Below the pieces are notes generated by a model. That model searched no databases. It was not told where the DNA came from and was given only the letters and a program-made list of their open reading frames with translations. This document shows, one piece after another, positions 19,700 through 31,185 of a stretch of DNA of 64,000 bases; within the stretch, counting starts at the first letter, position 1, and the number at the start of each line of letters is the position of its first letter. The position numbers were made by a program, and so were the translations under genes. The DNA is from Acetobacteraceae bacterium (lineage in GTDB: Bacteria; Pseudomonadota; Alphaproteobacteria; Acetobacterales; Acetobacteraceae): NCBI GenBank assembly GCA_024280945.1, contig JAMXLO010000146.1, forward strand, positions 1-64,000, written 5' to 3'.

Positions 19700-20998
19700 T
19701 TACTCCGCCGCCGCCATGAGCGGCGGTGCCGCGATGTACCCCTGCGCCAAACGCCTTCCGGTTTCGCGCAGCAACTGCCTGTCCAATTCCGGCGTGTCTG
19801 CCGGAGGCACATTCAGGACCGTGTCGTTGCAGTACGTCGGAATTATGCCGCCGTCGCGGAACAGCCCCATGGGGTCATTGCCAGCCTTCACCGCGCGGAT
19901 CCCGCGTCTGATCTGGTTTCGAAAGATCGTGATGCCACGGTCGGAGGTGCCGAGATGCTCCAGGCCGTGCACGGCGATCGACCGCTGCGACACCTGCGCC
20001 TCGAAATCCTGCGGATGGCGTTGGCTATCCTCGTAGGTGCCGGCGGCGAGTTGTCCCGGCAGCATCACGCTACGATCAGCCCACCAGTCGGGCGTCACCA
20101 CGCCATGCGTTTCGCTGATATGGCGCAATTCGATCAGCATAGTGTTGGTATCGTCGAGCGGCACGATCCAGCGACTCATCATCGGGCCGCTGAACGGATG
20201 TGGCCGCTGGCCAGTCTCCCAGATCGGCGCAACCTGCTGCAAATTCGGCAGCACGTTCTCGACCATGCGTGCCCAGATGTTGTCGCCGACCCGCCTGGTC
20301 GCGACATAGATGATACCGACCGGCGTTTCGGCAAACTCCAGTTCCGGCAATACTCCGAATTCGTCGGTGAACACTGCGCCACTGACGATCGTGTGCAGAA
20401 ACGCGGTGTGCACCGGGTCCATGGCATTTTCCAGGATCTGCAACCAGTTGCACGGATAGATGTATTTCTGGCCAGGCATGAACCGGTAGCCCATCCGCGG
20501 GAAGCTGTCATAGGTCGGAAACGCCGGCATCTGGTCTGGTGGGCCCATGTAGCCAAAGACCAGCCCATGTGCCTCATGCACCGGATAAGCCCCGTGGCAG
20601 AGGCGGTCCTTTAGCGTGCTGTCGGCCGGCTCGCCCGGCGTCTCCAGGATTGCGCCATCAACGTCGAACAGCCAGCCATGATAGCAGCAGCGTATGCCCT
20701 TCGCGCCAACGAGGCCGAACTCCAGCGAGGTGCCCCGGTGACAACAATGGCGTTCCAGTAAGCCAACCTCGCCGGCGCCGTCGCGGAACACGACCAGCTC
20801 TTCGCCGAGGATCTTCACCGCTAGCGGCAGGTCCTTGAGCTCATCCGAATAGCAGATCGGCTGCCAGAAGCGCCGCATATACTCACCGCAAGGCGTATCC
20901 GGGCCGATATGCGTCAGCTCAGAGTCTTCGTGAGGAACCTGCCGGTGATGATAAGCGCTGTAACGCGTCTTCAAGAACGGAGCCCGGGTGACCGCCAT
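19700..20998 (-). CDS. Rieske non-heme iron oxygenase, alpha subunit
   Basis: The 432-residue protein has a Rieske 2Fe-2S site (C85-x-H87 and C104-x2-H107) and a mononuclear iron site with N191, D194, H197 and H202 (NAMDPVHTAFLH). It resembles the phthalate dioxygenase/vanillate demethylase group, which hydroxylates or demethylates aromatic substrates using a separate reductase. No reductase is encoded in the window. ATG 20998 has AGGAGG 7 bp upstream. It probably forms its own unit, with 172 bp to the DUF1028 gene downstream and 174 bp to the DUF421 gene upstream. Confidence 0.9.
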   Translation of the reverse strand: MAVTRAPFLKTRYSAYHHRQVPHEDSELTHIGPDTPCGEYMRRFWQPICYSDELKDLPLAVKILGEELVVFRDGAGEVGLLERHCCHRGTSLEFGLVGAKGIRCCYHGWLFDVDGAILETPGEPADSTLKDRLCHGAYPVHEAHGLVFGYMGPPDQMPAFPTYDSFPRMGYRFMPGQKYIYPCNWLQILENAMDPVHTAFLHTIVSGAVFTDEFGVLPELEFAETPVGIIYVATRRVGDNIWARMVENVLPNLQQVAPIWETGQRPHPFSGPMMSRWIVPLDDTNTMLIELRHISETHGVVTPDWWADRSVMLPGQLAAGTYEDSQRHPQDFEAQVSQRSIAVHGLEHLGTSDRGITIFRNQIRRGIRAVKAGNDPMGLFRDGGIIPTYCNDTVLNVPPADTPELDRQLLRETGRRLAQGYIAAPPLMAAAE

Positions 20999-21172
20999 GG
21001 CAAGCCTCCTGTCCTGGTATCGTTGGCGCTTCCTTGCGTTGCAGAAACCTGATGGACGGCATCATGAACTCGTCACCCATCCGACAGCAACTTTATTCAA
21101 ACAGGCTCACCGCTCCGTAATTGTTACGCGCTCGCTATCCGCTGTGCGTAGGTTGACCGTTGGACCGCGGGT

Positions 21173-21655
21173 TCAACGTTTCACCACGGTGATCTTGCCA
21201 CTCGGCTCCAATGTCACAACAGCTGCGTCTGCCGGATTCTGGAACCCAGAATCGCGCAACGCCTCCTCGAAATCGGCGCGACTGACGGAAAACGTCAACA
21301 TCGCCTTGTCGTCGCGTGCTCCTCCGCGGGCGAGCACGATCGGTATGCCTTCAAGCACTGCTGACCATTTCGGCGAGGCGGCCGCCGCGCGGCCAAGCAC
21401 CCAGTGCAGCCCCATGAGGATTGCCATGGCAACCAGTGTGCCCCCGAAAGGAGCACTGCCAGTCACGGCCCGGCTGAGGCTCGAACCCAGGATGATGGAT
21501 ATCACGATGTCCGGCGCCGACCAGCGGCCGAATGTGCGCCGCCCCGTGATGCGTACCAGCAGCAGTCCATAGCCGAAGACCGCGACGGCCCGGAGACACT
21601 CCTGCCACCAGGTCACATGCTGCATCGTGCCGAAAATACTGTCCAAGTTACTCAT
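21173..21655 (-). CDS. DUF421 (YetF-like) membrane protein
   Basis: The protein has about 160 residues with three N-terminal hydrophobic segments, including YGLLLVRITGRRTFG and the DIVISIILGSSLSRAVTG motif of DUF421. A soluble C-terminal domain follows, ending FQNPADAAVVTLEPSGKITVV. YetF-type proteins are of uncertain function. An in-frame ATG 17 codons upstream would add MSVSFRLLSVPGQDVRQ, so the start is uncertain. It is a single gene on the minus strand, 93 bp after the end of the second peptide-transporter operon. Confidence 0.84.
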   Translation of the reverse strand: MSNLDSIFGTMQHVTWWQECLRAVAVFGYGLLLVRITGRRTFGRWSAPDIVISIILGSSLSRAVTGSAPFGGTLVAMAILMGLHWVLGRAAAASPKWSAVLEGIPIVLARGGARDDKAMLTFSVSRADFEEALRDSGFQNPADAAVVTLEPSGKITVVKR

Positions 21656-21748
21656 CTGACGCACGTCCTGTCCCGGAACCGACAGCAGCCGAAACGAGAC
21701 AGACACCGTGCGGTCCTGCCATATGCACGGATTTGATTCGACCGGTGC

Positions 21749-22618
21749 CTACCGCAGCTTCTGATCCAGTGCGTCACGCAGCCCATCGCCCAGCAGGTTG
21801 AACGCCAGCACGGTGACGAATATGGCGATGCCCGGGAACAGCGTGATCTGATCGGCGACACCGAGATACGACCGGCCTTCGGCCAGCATCGTTCCCCACT
21901 CCGGGCTCGGTGGCGGTGCGCCCAGCCCGATGAAGCTCAGCGCCGCGGCTGTCAGGATCGAGGTTCCCACCCGCAGCGAGCAGTAGACGATCACACTCGG
22001 CAGCGTCCCCGGCAGAATGTGGCGCAGCATCAGCATCGGCGCCCGGACCCCGATGCTGCGCGCCGCCTGCACATACAAGGTCTGCTTCAACGCCAGCGTA
22101 CTGCCGCGCACCAGCCGGGCGAACACCGGCACGCTGAACACCGCAATGGCATAGATGACGTTGTCGATCCCAGGCCCAAGCAACGCCACCACGCCGATCG
22201 CCAACAGGATGCCGGGGAATGCCAGCAGAACGTCCATCAGCCGCATTATGAATCCATCGACCAGCCCGCCGAAGAACCCGCTGACCAGACCCAGCACAAC
22301 GCCGGCCAGCCCGCCCAGCGCTACCGATACAAACCCGACCGTCAGCGAGATGCGTCCACCCCAAAGGATGCGGCTGAAGATGTCGCGCCCGAACGTGTCC
22401 GTGCCGCAGAGATGCTGCCACGATGGTCCAGCGAGTACGCTGTCATAGTCCGGGGTTGTCGGACCGTATGGCGCGATCCATGGTGCCGCGGCGGCCGCCA
22501 CGATCAACAGCAACAGCACGCCACCTGAAAGCAGCGCCACATGCTTACGGCGGAAGCGTCGCCAGAATTCAGCCGAAGGCGAACGTATCGTCGGCGTGGC
22601 AAGTGCGACATCGCTCAT
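21749..22618 (-). CDS. Peptide-type ABC permease, DppC family (second system)
   Basis: The 289-residue permease has the first helix near residue 30, FGTDTFGRDIFSR-type sequence (here CGTDTFGRDIFSR), the coupling loop VQAARSIGVRAPMLMLRHILPGT, and the ending LGDGLRDALDQKLR. It completes a four-gene operon with order double ATPase, binding protein, permease B, permease C, like the gsiABCD glutathione importer. Similarity to the DppC-like protein at 6.2-7.1 kb is clear but only at family level. A short GC-rich repeat with a hairpin lies 10 bp upstream of ATG 22618. Confidence 0.92.
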   Translation of the reverse strand: MSDVALATPTIRSPSAEFWRRFRRKHVALLSGGVLLLLIVAAAAAPWIAPYGPTTPDYDSVLAGPSWQHLCGTDTFGRDIFSRILWGGRISLTVGFVSVALGGLAGVVLGLVSGFFGGLVDGFIMRLMDVLLAFPGILLAIGVVALLGPGIDNVIYAIAVFSVPVFARLVRGSTLALKQTLYVQAARSIGVRAPMLMLRHILPGTLPSVIVYCSLRVGTSILTAAALSFIGLGAPPPSPEWGTMLAEGRSYLGVADQITLFPGIAIFVTVLAFNLLGDGLRDALDQKLR

Positions 22619-22627
22619 GCAACAGCT

Positions 22628-22680
22628 CGGGCGAACGCCCAACCCTCTAAGCCTGCCACCGGGCTTGACCCGGTGGTCAT
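22628..22680. repeat. Dispersed 53-bp leader repeat, copy A
   Basis: This sequence aligns without gaps to 47003-47055 over 53 bases, with most positions identical. It contains two hairpins: GGGCG/CGCCC near its left end and the perfect 8-bp stem CCACCGGG/CCCGGTGG at 22656-22676. It sits directly upstream of the start codon of the DppC-like gene, in the same orientation as copy B relative to its downstream gene. It is non-coding and could be a REP-like element. Confidence 0.65.
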
Positions 22681-22699
22681 TGCCGACTCGTTCCGCGCA

Positions 22700-23620
22700 T
22701 CATCTAAGCCGGATCTCCGGATTCACCACAGCGTACAGCAGATCGACGATCAGGTTGATCAGCACGAATTCGAAGGAGAACAGAAGGATTTCCGCCTGGA
22801 TCACCGGATAGTCGCGATAGGACACGCTGTCGACAAGCAGTCGGCCCAATCCCGGCCACGCGAACACTGTTTCCACCACGATCGCGCCGCCGAGCAGGAA
22901 GCCAAACTGCAGGCCGGTCAATGTGATCACTGGGATCAGCGCATTGCGCAGTGTGTGCTTCCACACCACGAGCCGTTCCGGCACGCCCTTGGCGCGCGCC
23001 GTGCGTACATAGTCCTCGGCAGTGATCTCGACGAATGCCGAGCGTGTGAAGCGCGCCATCACCGCGGCGACACCGGTGCCCAAGGTGAATGCCGGCAGCA
23101 CAAAACTCTGCCAGCTTTCATAGCCACCGGTCGGCAGCCAACCCAGGCGGACCGAGAACAGGTCGATCAGCAGCAGGCCCAGCCAAAAGCCGGGAAACGA
23201 AATGCCGGAGATCGCCAGAACCATCGCCAACTGATCCTGCCAGCGCCCTCGCTTCACACCGGACAGCACGCCGACGGCGACGCCGCCGATGACCGACCAC
23301 ACCATCGCGAACACGGTCAGCAGCAGCGTTGGCATGAAGCGCTCACCGATCAGCTCAGCCACGGTCTGATGCGTCTTGATCGACCTTCCGAGCTGGAACT
23401 GCACAGTCTGTCCGAGATAACGGAGGTATTGCACCACCAGCGGCCGATCGAGCCCCATATCGGCGCGCACCGCGGCGATGTCCTGTGGCGTGGCATCCGG
23501 CCCTGCTACGAGCCGCGCCGGATCGCCAGGCAGCAGATGCACGAACAGAAACACGAAAAGGCTGACGGCCAGCAGCACCGGAATGGTGCCGACCAGCCGG
23601 CGGATTAAGTAATCTATCAC
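22700..23620 (-). CDS. Peptide-type ABC permease, DppB family (second system)
   Basis: The 306-residue permease begins [22 protein letters not shown] and has [13 protein letters not shown], the [15 protein letters not shown] loop, the coupling sequence [11 protein letters not shown], and the ending [18 protein letters not shown]. It lies 33 bp after the binding-protein gene. About six membrane segments are visible. Together with the DppC-like protein it forms the membrane channel of the second peptide-type system. Confidence 0.92.
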   Translation of the reverse strand: MIDYLIRRLVGTIPVLLAVSLFVFLFVHLLPGDPARLVAGPDATPQDIAAVRADMGLDRPLVVQYLRYLGQTVQFQLGRSIKTHQTVAELIGERFMPTLLLTVFAMVWSVIGGVAVGVLSGVKRGRWQDQLAMVLAISGISFPGFWLGLLLIDLFSVRLGWLPTGGYESWQSFVLPAFTLGTGVAAVMARFTRSAFVEITAEDYVRTARAKGVPERLVVWKHTLRNALIPVITLTGLQFGFLLGGAIVVETVFAWPGLGRLLVDSVSYRDYPVIQAEILLFSFEFVLINLIVDLLYAVVNPEIRLR

Positions 23621-23653
23621 GCCCGCTCAGCCGCCGTGACCGACGAACTCGCG

Positions 23654-25180
23654 TCAATCCAGCGACGCATCCGTCCTCAGATAGAACTGCTGATCCGGCC
23701 GCATGAACGCGCCGTGCAGCTTCTTGGAGTAAGCAGCCAGGCTGTGGTCCACACTCAGGAAGATCCACGGCGCGTCCTTCCACGCCTGCTCCTGCACTTT
23801 GGCGTAGGCCGCCGCGCGCTTGGTTAGATCGACAGTGGCCAATCCGGCCTCGATTGCCGCATCAGTCACAGGATTGCTGTACCAGGCCAGGTTCGACAGC
23901 ACCGGGGGGAACGACTTGGTGTACAGGATCGGCCGTAGGCCCCAGTCGGCATCACCGGTGGACGACGACCAGCCGCCGTACAGCATGACGATTGTCGCGT
24001 CCTCCGGCCCCTTCACGTTGAACATCTTCGCGGTGAGTACGCCGGCTTCCAGCGGCTCGACATTGATCTTTATGCCCACCGCAGCAAGTTGCTGCTGGAT
24101 GAACTGCATGCCACGCTGCACCAGCGTATCTGCGCCGCCAGTCAGCGTTGATTCGAACCCATTGGGATAGCCCGCCTCCGCCAGTAACGCCTTCGCCTTT
24201 GCCGGGTCGTACGCGTAGAAGCCCTGCTTCTCATAGAATGGCAGCAGTTGCGGAGCCGGCGAGTCGATTGGATCGGCGTGGCCGTTGAACACCACCTTGA
24301 TGAACGCCTGCTTGTCGATCGCATAGTTCAGCGCCAGACGCACGCGCGGATCATTGAACGGCTTGCGCATGTTGTTCAGATACACATAGCGGCCCAGGAT
24401 CGACGGTTCGTTGAACACGGTGACCGTCGGGCTGTTCTGTAGCGATGCGATCAGCTCCGGCGGCACCGGGTAAATGAACTGCGCCTCGCCGGCCTGCAGC
24501 ATAGCGATGCGCGCGCCGTTCTCCGGCACCGTGCGGTACGTGATCGTGTCGATCTTGGGCTGACCCTGCTTCCAGTAGTGCTCGTTCTTCTTCATTTTCA
24601 AGGTATCGGCACTCCAGCTGACGAACGTGTATGGTCCGGTGCCGGATGGATGCCGCGTCACCTCCTTGCCGTACTCCTGTATCGACTTCGGCGACATGAT
24701 CAGCGCGCCAGGATGCGCAACGTCATTGACGAATGCGCCGAACGGATACTTCAGCACCATGCGCACCGTGTAATCATCGACCACATCGGTGTGGTCGATC
24801 ATCACGTACAGGCTCTGCCGCTTCAGGTGGTTGTCGGGATTGCCGGCGCGGTCGAAACTGAACTTCACCGCCTGCGCATTGAACGGCGTGCCATCATGGA
24901 ACGTGATGCCTTTACGCAGATGGAAGGTGAACTCCTTGGCGTCCTCGGTCGCCTCGTAGCTCTCGGCCAGCTGTGGCTGCAGCTTCATATGCTCGTCGAG
25001 GTTATAGAGTCCTTCGAACATCAGCCGCGCTGCCGACTGCGAGAGATTGTCGTTCAGATCCGCCGGATCGAGGCCGGTCAACGTCGCCGGCACGCCCACA
25101 ACGAGGTCCTTGGCGCCATACGCCGCGCCAGGTGCCGCCAACAGCAGCGCAACGAGCAACATCCGCACGGAATGCAACAC
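23654..25180 (-). CDS. Family 5 extracellular solute-binding protein
   Basis: The 508-residue periplasmic protein has a signal peptide ending PGAAYG, then LVVGVPATLTGLDPADLND, GITFHDGTPFNAQAVKFSFDR near residue 100, GTGPYTFVSW, and DPRVRLALNYAIDKQAF. These are landmarks of the dipeptide/oligopeptide/nickel/glutathione-binding family (SBP_bac_5), closest in style to GsiB. The start is GTG 25180 with GGAGGAT 8 bp upstream; an ATG six codons later is an alternative. It follows the double ATPase by 17 bp. Confidence 0.92.
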   Translation of the reverse strand: MLHSVRMLLVALLLAAPGAAYGAKDLVVGVPATLTGLDPADLNDNLSQSAARLMFEGLYNLDEHMKLQPQLAESYEATEDAKEFTFHLRKGITFHDGTPFNAQAVKFSFDRAGNPDNHLKRQSLYVMIDHTDVVDDYTVRMVLKYPFGAFVNDVAHPGALIMSPKSIQEYGKEVTRHPSGTGPYTFVSWSADTLKMKKNEHYWKQGQPKIDTITYRTVPENGARIAMLQAGEAQFIYPVPPELIASLQNSPTVTVFNEPSILGRYVYLNNMRKPFNDPRVRLALNYAIDKQAFIKVVFNGHADPIDSPAPQLLPFYEKQGFYAYDPAKAKALLAEAGYPNGFESTLTGGADTLVQRGMQFIQQQLAAVGIKINVEPLEAGVLTAKMFNVKGPEDATIVMLYGGWSSSTGDADWGLRPILYTKSFPPVLSNLAWYSNPVTDAAIEAGLATVDLTKRAAAYAKVQEQAWKDAPWIFLSVDHSLAAYSKKLHGAFMRPDQQFYLRTDASLD

Positions 25181-25197
25181 AGCCAGATCCTCCCCCT

Positions 25198-27021
<1,824 letters not shown>

Positions 27022-27167
27022 TGTCTCGGATGTAAACCCAATTTCGCCGGTCCCGTCATGGCCCGCTTCTCGCTGAGCCGGAGAAACCACACTCTTGTCC
27101 TGAGGCATACAGGATAGCTATGGATGCACGCTGGCCCCTGCGCACACAATCAGGAGCAGCGGAATCA

Positions 27168-28190
27168 ATGTACTGCTCGTGCCACTCATTCCTGAGCCGC
27201 CGCGGTTTTCTCACTGGAGCCACGGCCCTAGCCGCAACGGCTGCACGGGCGCAGACGGCGCCGCGTCGCGTCGATGTCCACCATCACATCACCGCTCCGA
27301 CTTGGCTCGACGCCGTGAAGAAGGCGAGGCTCGACAATCCGCCGATGTCGAACTGGACGCCGCAGCGCTCGATCGAGGACATGGACAAGGCCGGCACGGC
27401 CACCGCCATCACCTCGCCGACCACGCCGCAGATTGGCTTTCTATCCGCCCCGGATGCTGCCCGCATCGCACGCGAGTCGAATGAGTACGCAAAGAGGCTG
27501 ATGACCGACTTTCCCGGGAGGTTTGGCGTATTTGCCATGTTGCCCATGTCTCATATCGATGAGAGCCTGAGGGAGATCGAATACGCTTTCGATACGCTCC
27601 GCGTCGACGGCATCGGCATGATGACCAGCTATGGCGACAAGTGGCTCGGCGATCCGCAGTTCGCCCCGGTGTTCGATGAACTCAACCGGCGCAAGGCGAC
27701 TGTCTATACGCATCCGACCACCGCCAATTGCTGCATCAATCTCGTGCAGGGCATCGGCGACGCCACGGTCGAATACGGCGCCGACACCACCCGGACGATT
27801 GCCAACCTGATCTTCAGTGGCGCAGCCCAACGCTACGGGGAAATCAACTTCATCTTTTCCCATGGCGGCGGCGTCCTGACAGCAGTGGCCGAGCGCCTGC
27901 AAATCCAAATGGTCACCACGCCGCCATACAAGGGCAGATTTACCCGCGACATCGTGGACAGCCAGCTGCGGCGCTTCTATTACGACACCGCTCAGGTCGC
28001 GAACGCGGTGACGATCGACGCATTGGCGAAACTCGTGCCGACGTCGCAGATCGTGTTCGGCACCGACTACCCGTATCGAACCGGAGCGGAGCAGGCACAG
28101 GCGCTCGCCCAGCGGTTTGGCGCCGGTGATCTGAAGGCGATTGACCGCGACAACGCTCTGCGCATCCTGCCCCAGCTGCGTGCGGCGTGA
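27168..28190 (+). CDS. Tat-exported amidohydrolase-family (ACMSD-like) metal-dependent hydrolase
   Basis: The 340-residue protein has a twin-arginine signal (SRRGFL at residues 10-15, then a hydrophobic stretch ending AARA). It then has the metal site VDVHHHI, a central YTHPTT, FIFSHGGG, and the late FGTDYPYR with the conserved aspartate. This is the TIM-barrel amidohydrolase 2 group, which includes decarboxylases such as ACMSD and lactone hydrolases. ATG 27168 has AGGAG 11 bp upstream. Export to the periplasm is unusual for a decarboxylase of central metabolism. It is divergent from the peptide-transporter operon, which might share its substrate pathway. Confidence 0.87.
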   Translation: MYCSCHSFLSRRGFLTGATALAATAARAQTAPRRVDVHHHITAPTWLDAVKKARLDNPPMSNWTPQRSIEDMDKAGTATAITSPTTPQIGFLSAPDAARIARESNEYAKRLMTDFPGRFGVFAMLPMSHIDESLREIEYAFDTLRVDGIGMMTSYGDKWLGDPQFAPVFDELNRRKATVYTHPTTANCCINLVQGIGDATVEYGADTTRTIANLIFSGAAQRYGEINFIFSHGGGVLTAVAERLQIQMVTTPPYKGRFTRDIVDSQLRRFYYDTAQVANAVTIDALAKLVPTSQIVFGTDYPYRTGAEQAQALAQRFGAGDLKAIDRDNALRILPQLRAA

Positions 28191-28208
28191 AAGAGAGTGG
28201 AGAACGAG

Positions 28209-28631
28209 ATGCGAGCGTGGCCGGTGCTGCTGGTGTTTGTGTTGGCCGCCTGTGGCAACAGCGGCATGACCCGCAACTTCAGTCTTTCCCGGGACGCCGC
28301 ACCCGAGACCATGGCAGCAACGCGCGTGCCGCTAGCGACGCCGCCGGAGCTGGCGACGCGGCCCACCCGTCCGGTTTCGATAGGCGGCAGCAGTTCCAAC
28401 GCACAGCCAACCGCCGATCAGGCGCCGGCCAGCGCCGGCGAGGCAGCCCTGGTGGAAGCGGCCGGTCCGGCGCCGGACCCCCAGGTGCGCAGAGAGATCA
28501 ACGAGAAATCCGGGATGGTCTATCCAAGCCCTGAGTTCGTCGATCGCCTGATGAGCTGGACGCCGCCACCTGGCCATACGCCCACCATCACACAGGGCAG
28601 CAAAGGCGGCTGGTTCAGCCGGATCTTCTGA
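28209..28631 (+). CDS. DUF3035-type lipoprotein
   Basis: The 140-residue protein has a short signal peptide and a lipobox (LAAC) near residue 14, so it should be lipid-anchored. The following GMTRNFSLSRDAAPETMAATRVPLATPPEL is the DUF3035 pattern seen across alphaproteobacteria: a Leu/Arg-rich motif followed by proline-rich, low-complexity sequence. The role is unknown; an outer-membrane location is usual. It follows the amidohydrolase by 18 bp, and its last 17 bp overlap the convergent gluQRS gene. Confidence 0.82.
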   Translation: MRAWPVLLVFVLAACGNSGMTRNFSLSRDAAPETMAATRVPLATPPELATRPTRPVSIGGSSSNAQPTADQAPASAGEAALVEAAGPAPDPQVRREINEKSGMVYPSPEFVDRLMSWTPPPGHTPTITQGSKGGWFSRIF

Positions 28632-29451
28632 ACGTCGCGATCATCGCCCGCACATCCGCTGCGGAGTATCCCTGGGCGCGCAATTCGCGCAGCGTTTCCG
28701 CCCTGTCGCGCTTGGCAAGCCTCCGCCCGACCGCGTTCACCAGCAGTTCATGGTGCGCGTAGGTCGGGCACGGCCAACCCATCAGGGCCTGAAGCAGGCG
28801 GTGGAGATTAGTGGCCGACTTAAGATCCTCGCCGCGCGTCACCAGCGTGACGCCTTGCAGCGCGTCGTCATGGGTAACGCACAGATGGTAGCTGCCCGGA
28901 GCATCCTTACGCGCGAGCACGACATCGCCAAACAGTTCGGGGCGACAAAGAATGGTGCCCTCGCCCTCTTCCTCGAATGCCAAGGGCGCCGCGATGGCGC
29001 GCGCCATGTCGAGTCTCAGCGCATATCGCTCTCCGGCAGCGATACGTGCTTCCCGCTCATCGACTGAAAGGTTTCGACAGGTACCCGGATATAGCGGGGC
29101 GCCGTCCGGCGTGTGTGGGGCGCTGGCCGACTGAACGATGTCGGCGCGCGTGCAAAAGCATGGATACAGCAGACCGCGGACCGTGAGAGCATCCAGCGCC
29201 GCGCGATACTCGGTCAGATGCTGTGACTGCACGCGCACCTCGCCATCCCAGTCGATGCCAAGCCACGCCAGGTCCTCGAGGATCGCTGCGGCGAATTCGG
29301 GACGGCAGCGCGCTGTATCGATGTCCTCCAGACGCAGCAGGAACTTTCCCCCGGCCTCGCGCGCACGGCGCCACGCGGTCAGTGCGCTGAAGGCGCTGCC
29401 GAGATGCAGATAGCCAGTAGGGCTGGGCGCGAAGCGGGTGATGACCGACAT
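28615..29451 (-). CDS. gluQ: Glutamyl-Q tRNA(Asp) synthetase
   Basis: The 278-residue enzyme is a short class I synthetase without an anticodon-binding domain, as expected for GluQRS. It attaches glutamate to queuosine in the wobble position of tRNA(Asp). It has the HIGH-type motif PTGYLHLGS near residue 11, LLRLEDIDTARC near residue 42, a zinc site with CFC near residue 99 and a further C near residue 124, and KRDRAETLRELR in place of KMSKS. ATG 29451 or GTG 29457 could start it. The gene is divergent from the esterase 46 bp away. Confidence 0.92.
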   Translation of the reverse strand: MSVITRFAPSPTGYLHLGSAFSALTAWRRAREAGGKFLLRLEDIDTARCRPEFAAAILEDLAWLGIDWDGEVRVQSQHLTEYRAALDALTVRGLLYPCFCTRADIVQSASAPHTPDGAPLYPGTCRNLSVDEREARIAAGERYALRLDMARAIAAPLAFEEEGEGTILCRPELFGDVVLARKDAPGSYHLCVTHDDALQGVTLVTRGEDLKSATNLHRLLQALMGWPCPTYAHHELLVNAVGRRLAKRDRAETLRELRAQGYSAADVRAMIATFRRSG

Positions 29452-29497
29452 TGGCACGCGCAGAAATTACTCGCTTCACCGGCGGAGGGAGAGTGGG

Positions 29498-30148
29498 ATG
29501 GCAGAACTGGATGGCCCGCGATGGGGGCCCGCATCGAAAGCGGCGCCGAAGCAACTTGTCGTGCTGTGCCACGGGTTGGGCGCCGATGGCCATGACCTCA
29601 TCGATCTCGCACCCACCTGGTCGCGAGCGCTGCCGGATGCGCTTTTCGTTTCGGTGGACGCGCCATTTCCCCACCCTTCCGGGTTCGGCCGGCAGTGGTG
29701 GAGCGTAGAGGATCGCTCGCCCCCGGTGGTGGAAGCCGGTGTGCGTACTGCCGCCGAGTTCCTGAATGCGTTCATCGACGCGGAACTGGCGCGGCTGGGC
29801 CTGCCGGCCCCGAACTACGCGCTGATGGGCTTCAGCCAGGGTGCCATGACAATACTGTTCACCGGCCTGCGCCGCACCAGCGCGCCGCGCGCCATTCTGG
29901 CGTTCTCTGGCGCGCTGGTCGCGCCGGAAAAGCTGCGGGCCGAATTGGCCAACCACGCACCGGTACTGCTGGTCCACGGCGAGGCAGACGATGTGGTCCC
30001 TGTGCAGCGCTCGCGCGACGCCGAAACAGCCCTCCGCGCAGCAAGTTTGCCGGTTGAGGCCGTTTACGTGCCGCGTCTCGGTCATGGCATCGACGACACT
30101 GGGTTATCGATGGGCGCTCTCACGCTGCAACGCGCCTTCGCCGCCTGA
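29498..30148 (+). CDS. Phospholipase/carboxylesterase-family alpha/beta hydrolase
   Basis: The 216-residue enzyme has the oxyanion motif LCHGLGADG near residue 23, nucleophile S113 in GFSQGAM, D163 in HGEADDVVP, and H195 in RLGHGID, a complete catalytic triad. This family (YpfH/EstB-like) hydrolyses short-chain esters. ATG 29498 has GGAGGGAGAG just upstream; the longer frame to 29438 would run into the gluQRS promoter. Its last 45 bp overlap the end of the convergent LysR gene. Confidence 0.92.
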   Translation: MAELDGPRWGPASKAAPKQLVVLCHGLGADGHDLIDLAPTWSRALPDALFVSVDAPFPHPSGFGRQWWSVEDRSPPVVEAGVRTAAEFLNAFIDAELARLGLPAPNYALMGFSQGAMTILFTGLRRTSAPRAILAFSGALVAPEKLRAELANHAPVLLVHGEADDVVPVQRSRDAETALRAASLPVEAVYVPRLGHGIDDTGLSMGALTLQRAFAA

Positions 30149-31063
30149 GGCAGGGTGCGCCCACGCCGTGCCAGCCAGGCGTCGCGCCAGCAACTCGATC
30201 ACCGCATCGACTCGCACCGGGCGATGAGTGCTGGGAGGCGTGACAATGTTCAGCGCGACCGAGGGCATGGTCCAGTCGGTCATCACCGACTGCAGTCTTC
30301 CGGCTGCGATATCCTCCCAGACCAGGAACTCTGGCTGCACCGCGAGGCCCAGCCCCGCGAGCAGCATCGGCCTCAACACATCGCCATTGTTGGCCCGAAG
30401 TGGACCATGCGGCGACACAACCACCTCCTCGCCCGAGTAATGTGTGAAGCGCCAGCGGTCCGGTGTCGGCAGGTACGCATATCCAAAGCAGGCGTGGCCG
30501 ATAAGATCCCTGGGGTGCTCGGGACGCCCGTGGCGGTCGAAATAGGCCGGCGCGCCAATCAGCAGCCGACGAACCTGACAAATGCGCCGGGTTCTCAGAC
30601 TGGAGTCAGCAAGCGCCGCAATCCTCAGAGCAAGGTCGAACCCGCCGCCGATCAGATCGACCTGTTCGTCCGTCAGGTGCAGGTCGATCGATAACAGTGG
30701 ATACGCAGCGAATAGATCCGGCAGGATCGGAGCAACGTGCGCCATCCCGAACGACATCGGCGCGGTCATTCGCACCAGGCCATGAGGCACATCGGCCCGG
30801 GACATGGCCTCTTTCTCCAGCGCCTCACCTTCGGCCAGGATGCGGGCAGCACTGGCGGCCGCATGGCGTCCGGCTTCCGTTAGCGCCAGGCGTCGTGAGG
30901 TGCGGTTCAGCAGGGATGCGCCGATGCGCGCCTCCAGTCGCGCCACAGCCTTCGAAGCGGTCGCCTTCGATAGGCCAAGATCGGCGGCAGCACGCGCAAA
31001 GGATGCGGTCTCCGCCACCTTCGCGAAGACCGCCCAGGCCTCCAGATCGGGCAGACGAGGCAT
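30104..31063 (-). CDS. LysR-family transcriptional regulator
   Basis: The 319-residue protein has an N-terminal winged helix-turn-helix (about residues 8-65, with LGLSKATASKAVARLEARIGASLLNRTSRRLALTEAG, of which the recognition helix is the central part) and a C-terminal effector-binding domain. It lies divergently from the pirin pair with 122 bp between starts, so it is likely to control those genes and itself. ATG 31063 (MPRLPDLEAW) matches the usual LysR start. Its 3' end overlaps the convergent esterase gene by 45 bp. Confidence 0.91.
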   Translation of the reverse strand: MPRLPDLEAWAVFAKVAETASFARAAADLGLSKATASKAVARLEARIGASLLNRTSRRLALTEAGRHAAASAARILAEGEALEKEAMSRADVPHGLVRMTAPMSFGMAHVAPILPDLFAAYPLLSIDLHLTDEQVDLIGGGFDLALRIAALADSSLRTRRICQVRRLLIGAPAYFDRHGRPEHPRDLIGHACFGYAYLPTPDRWRFTHYSGEEVVVSPHGPLRANNGDVLRPMLLAGLGLAVQPEFLVWEDIAAGRLQSVMTDWTMPSVALNIVTPPSTHRPVRVDAVIELLARRLAGTAWAHPASGGEGALQRESAHR

Positions 31064-31185
31064 GGCAAATCCGGAAACGATGAATTTCAATTGTTTCTCT
31101 TTTTCGACCGTGCCGCCACCCCGATTTTAGCTCTACCCGAGCCAGGCAAGCACGTTGCCGGAGATGGGATATGAGGAGATCCGCC

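Noticed and set aside
22541-23608. Plus-strand open frame of 355 codons
   Set aside because: Antisense to the DppB-like permease. It is histidine- and glutamine-rich, as shadows of membrane-protein genes usually are.
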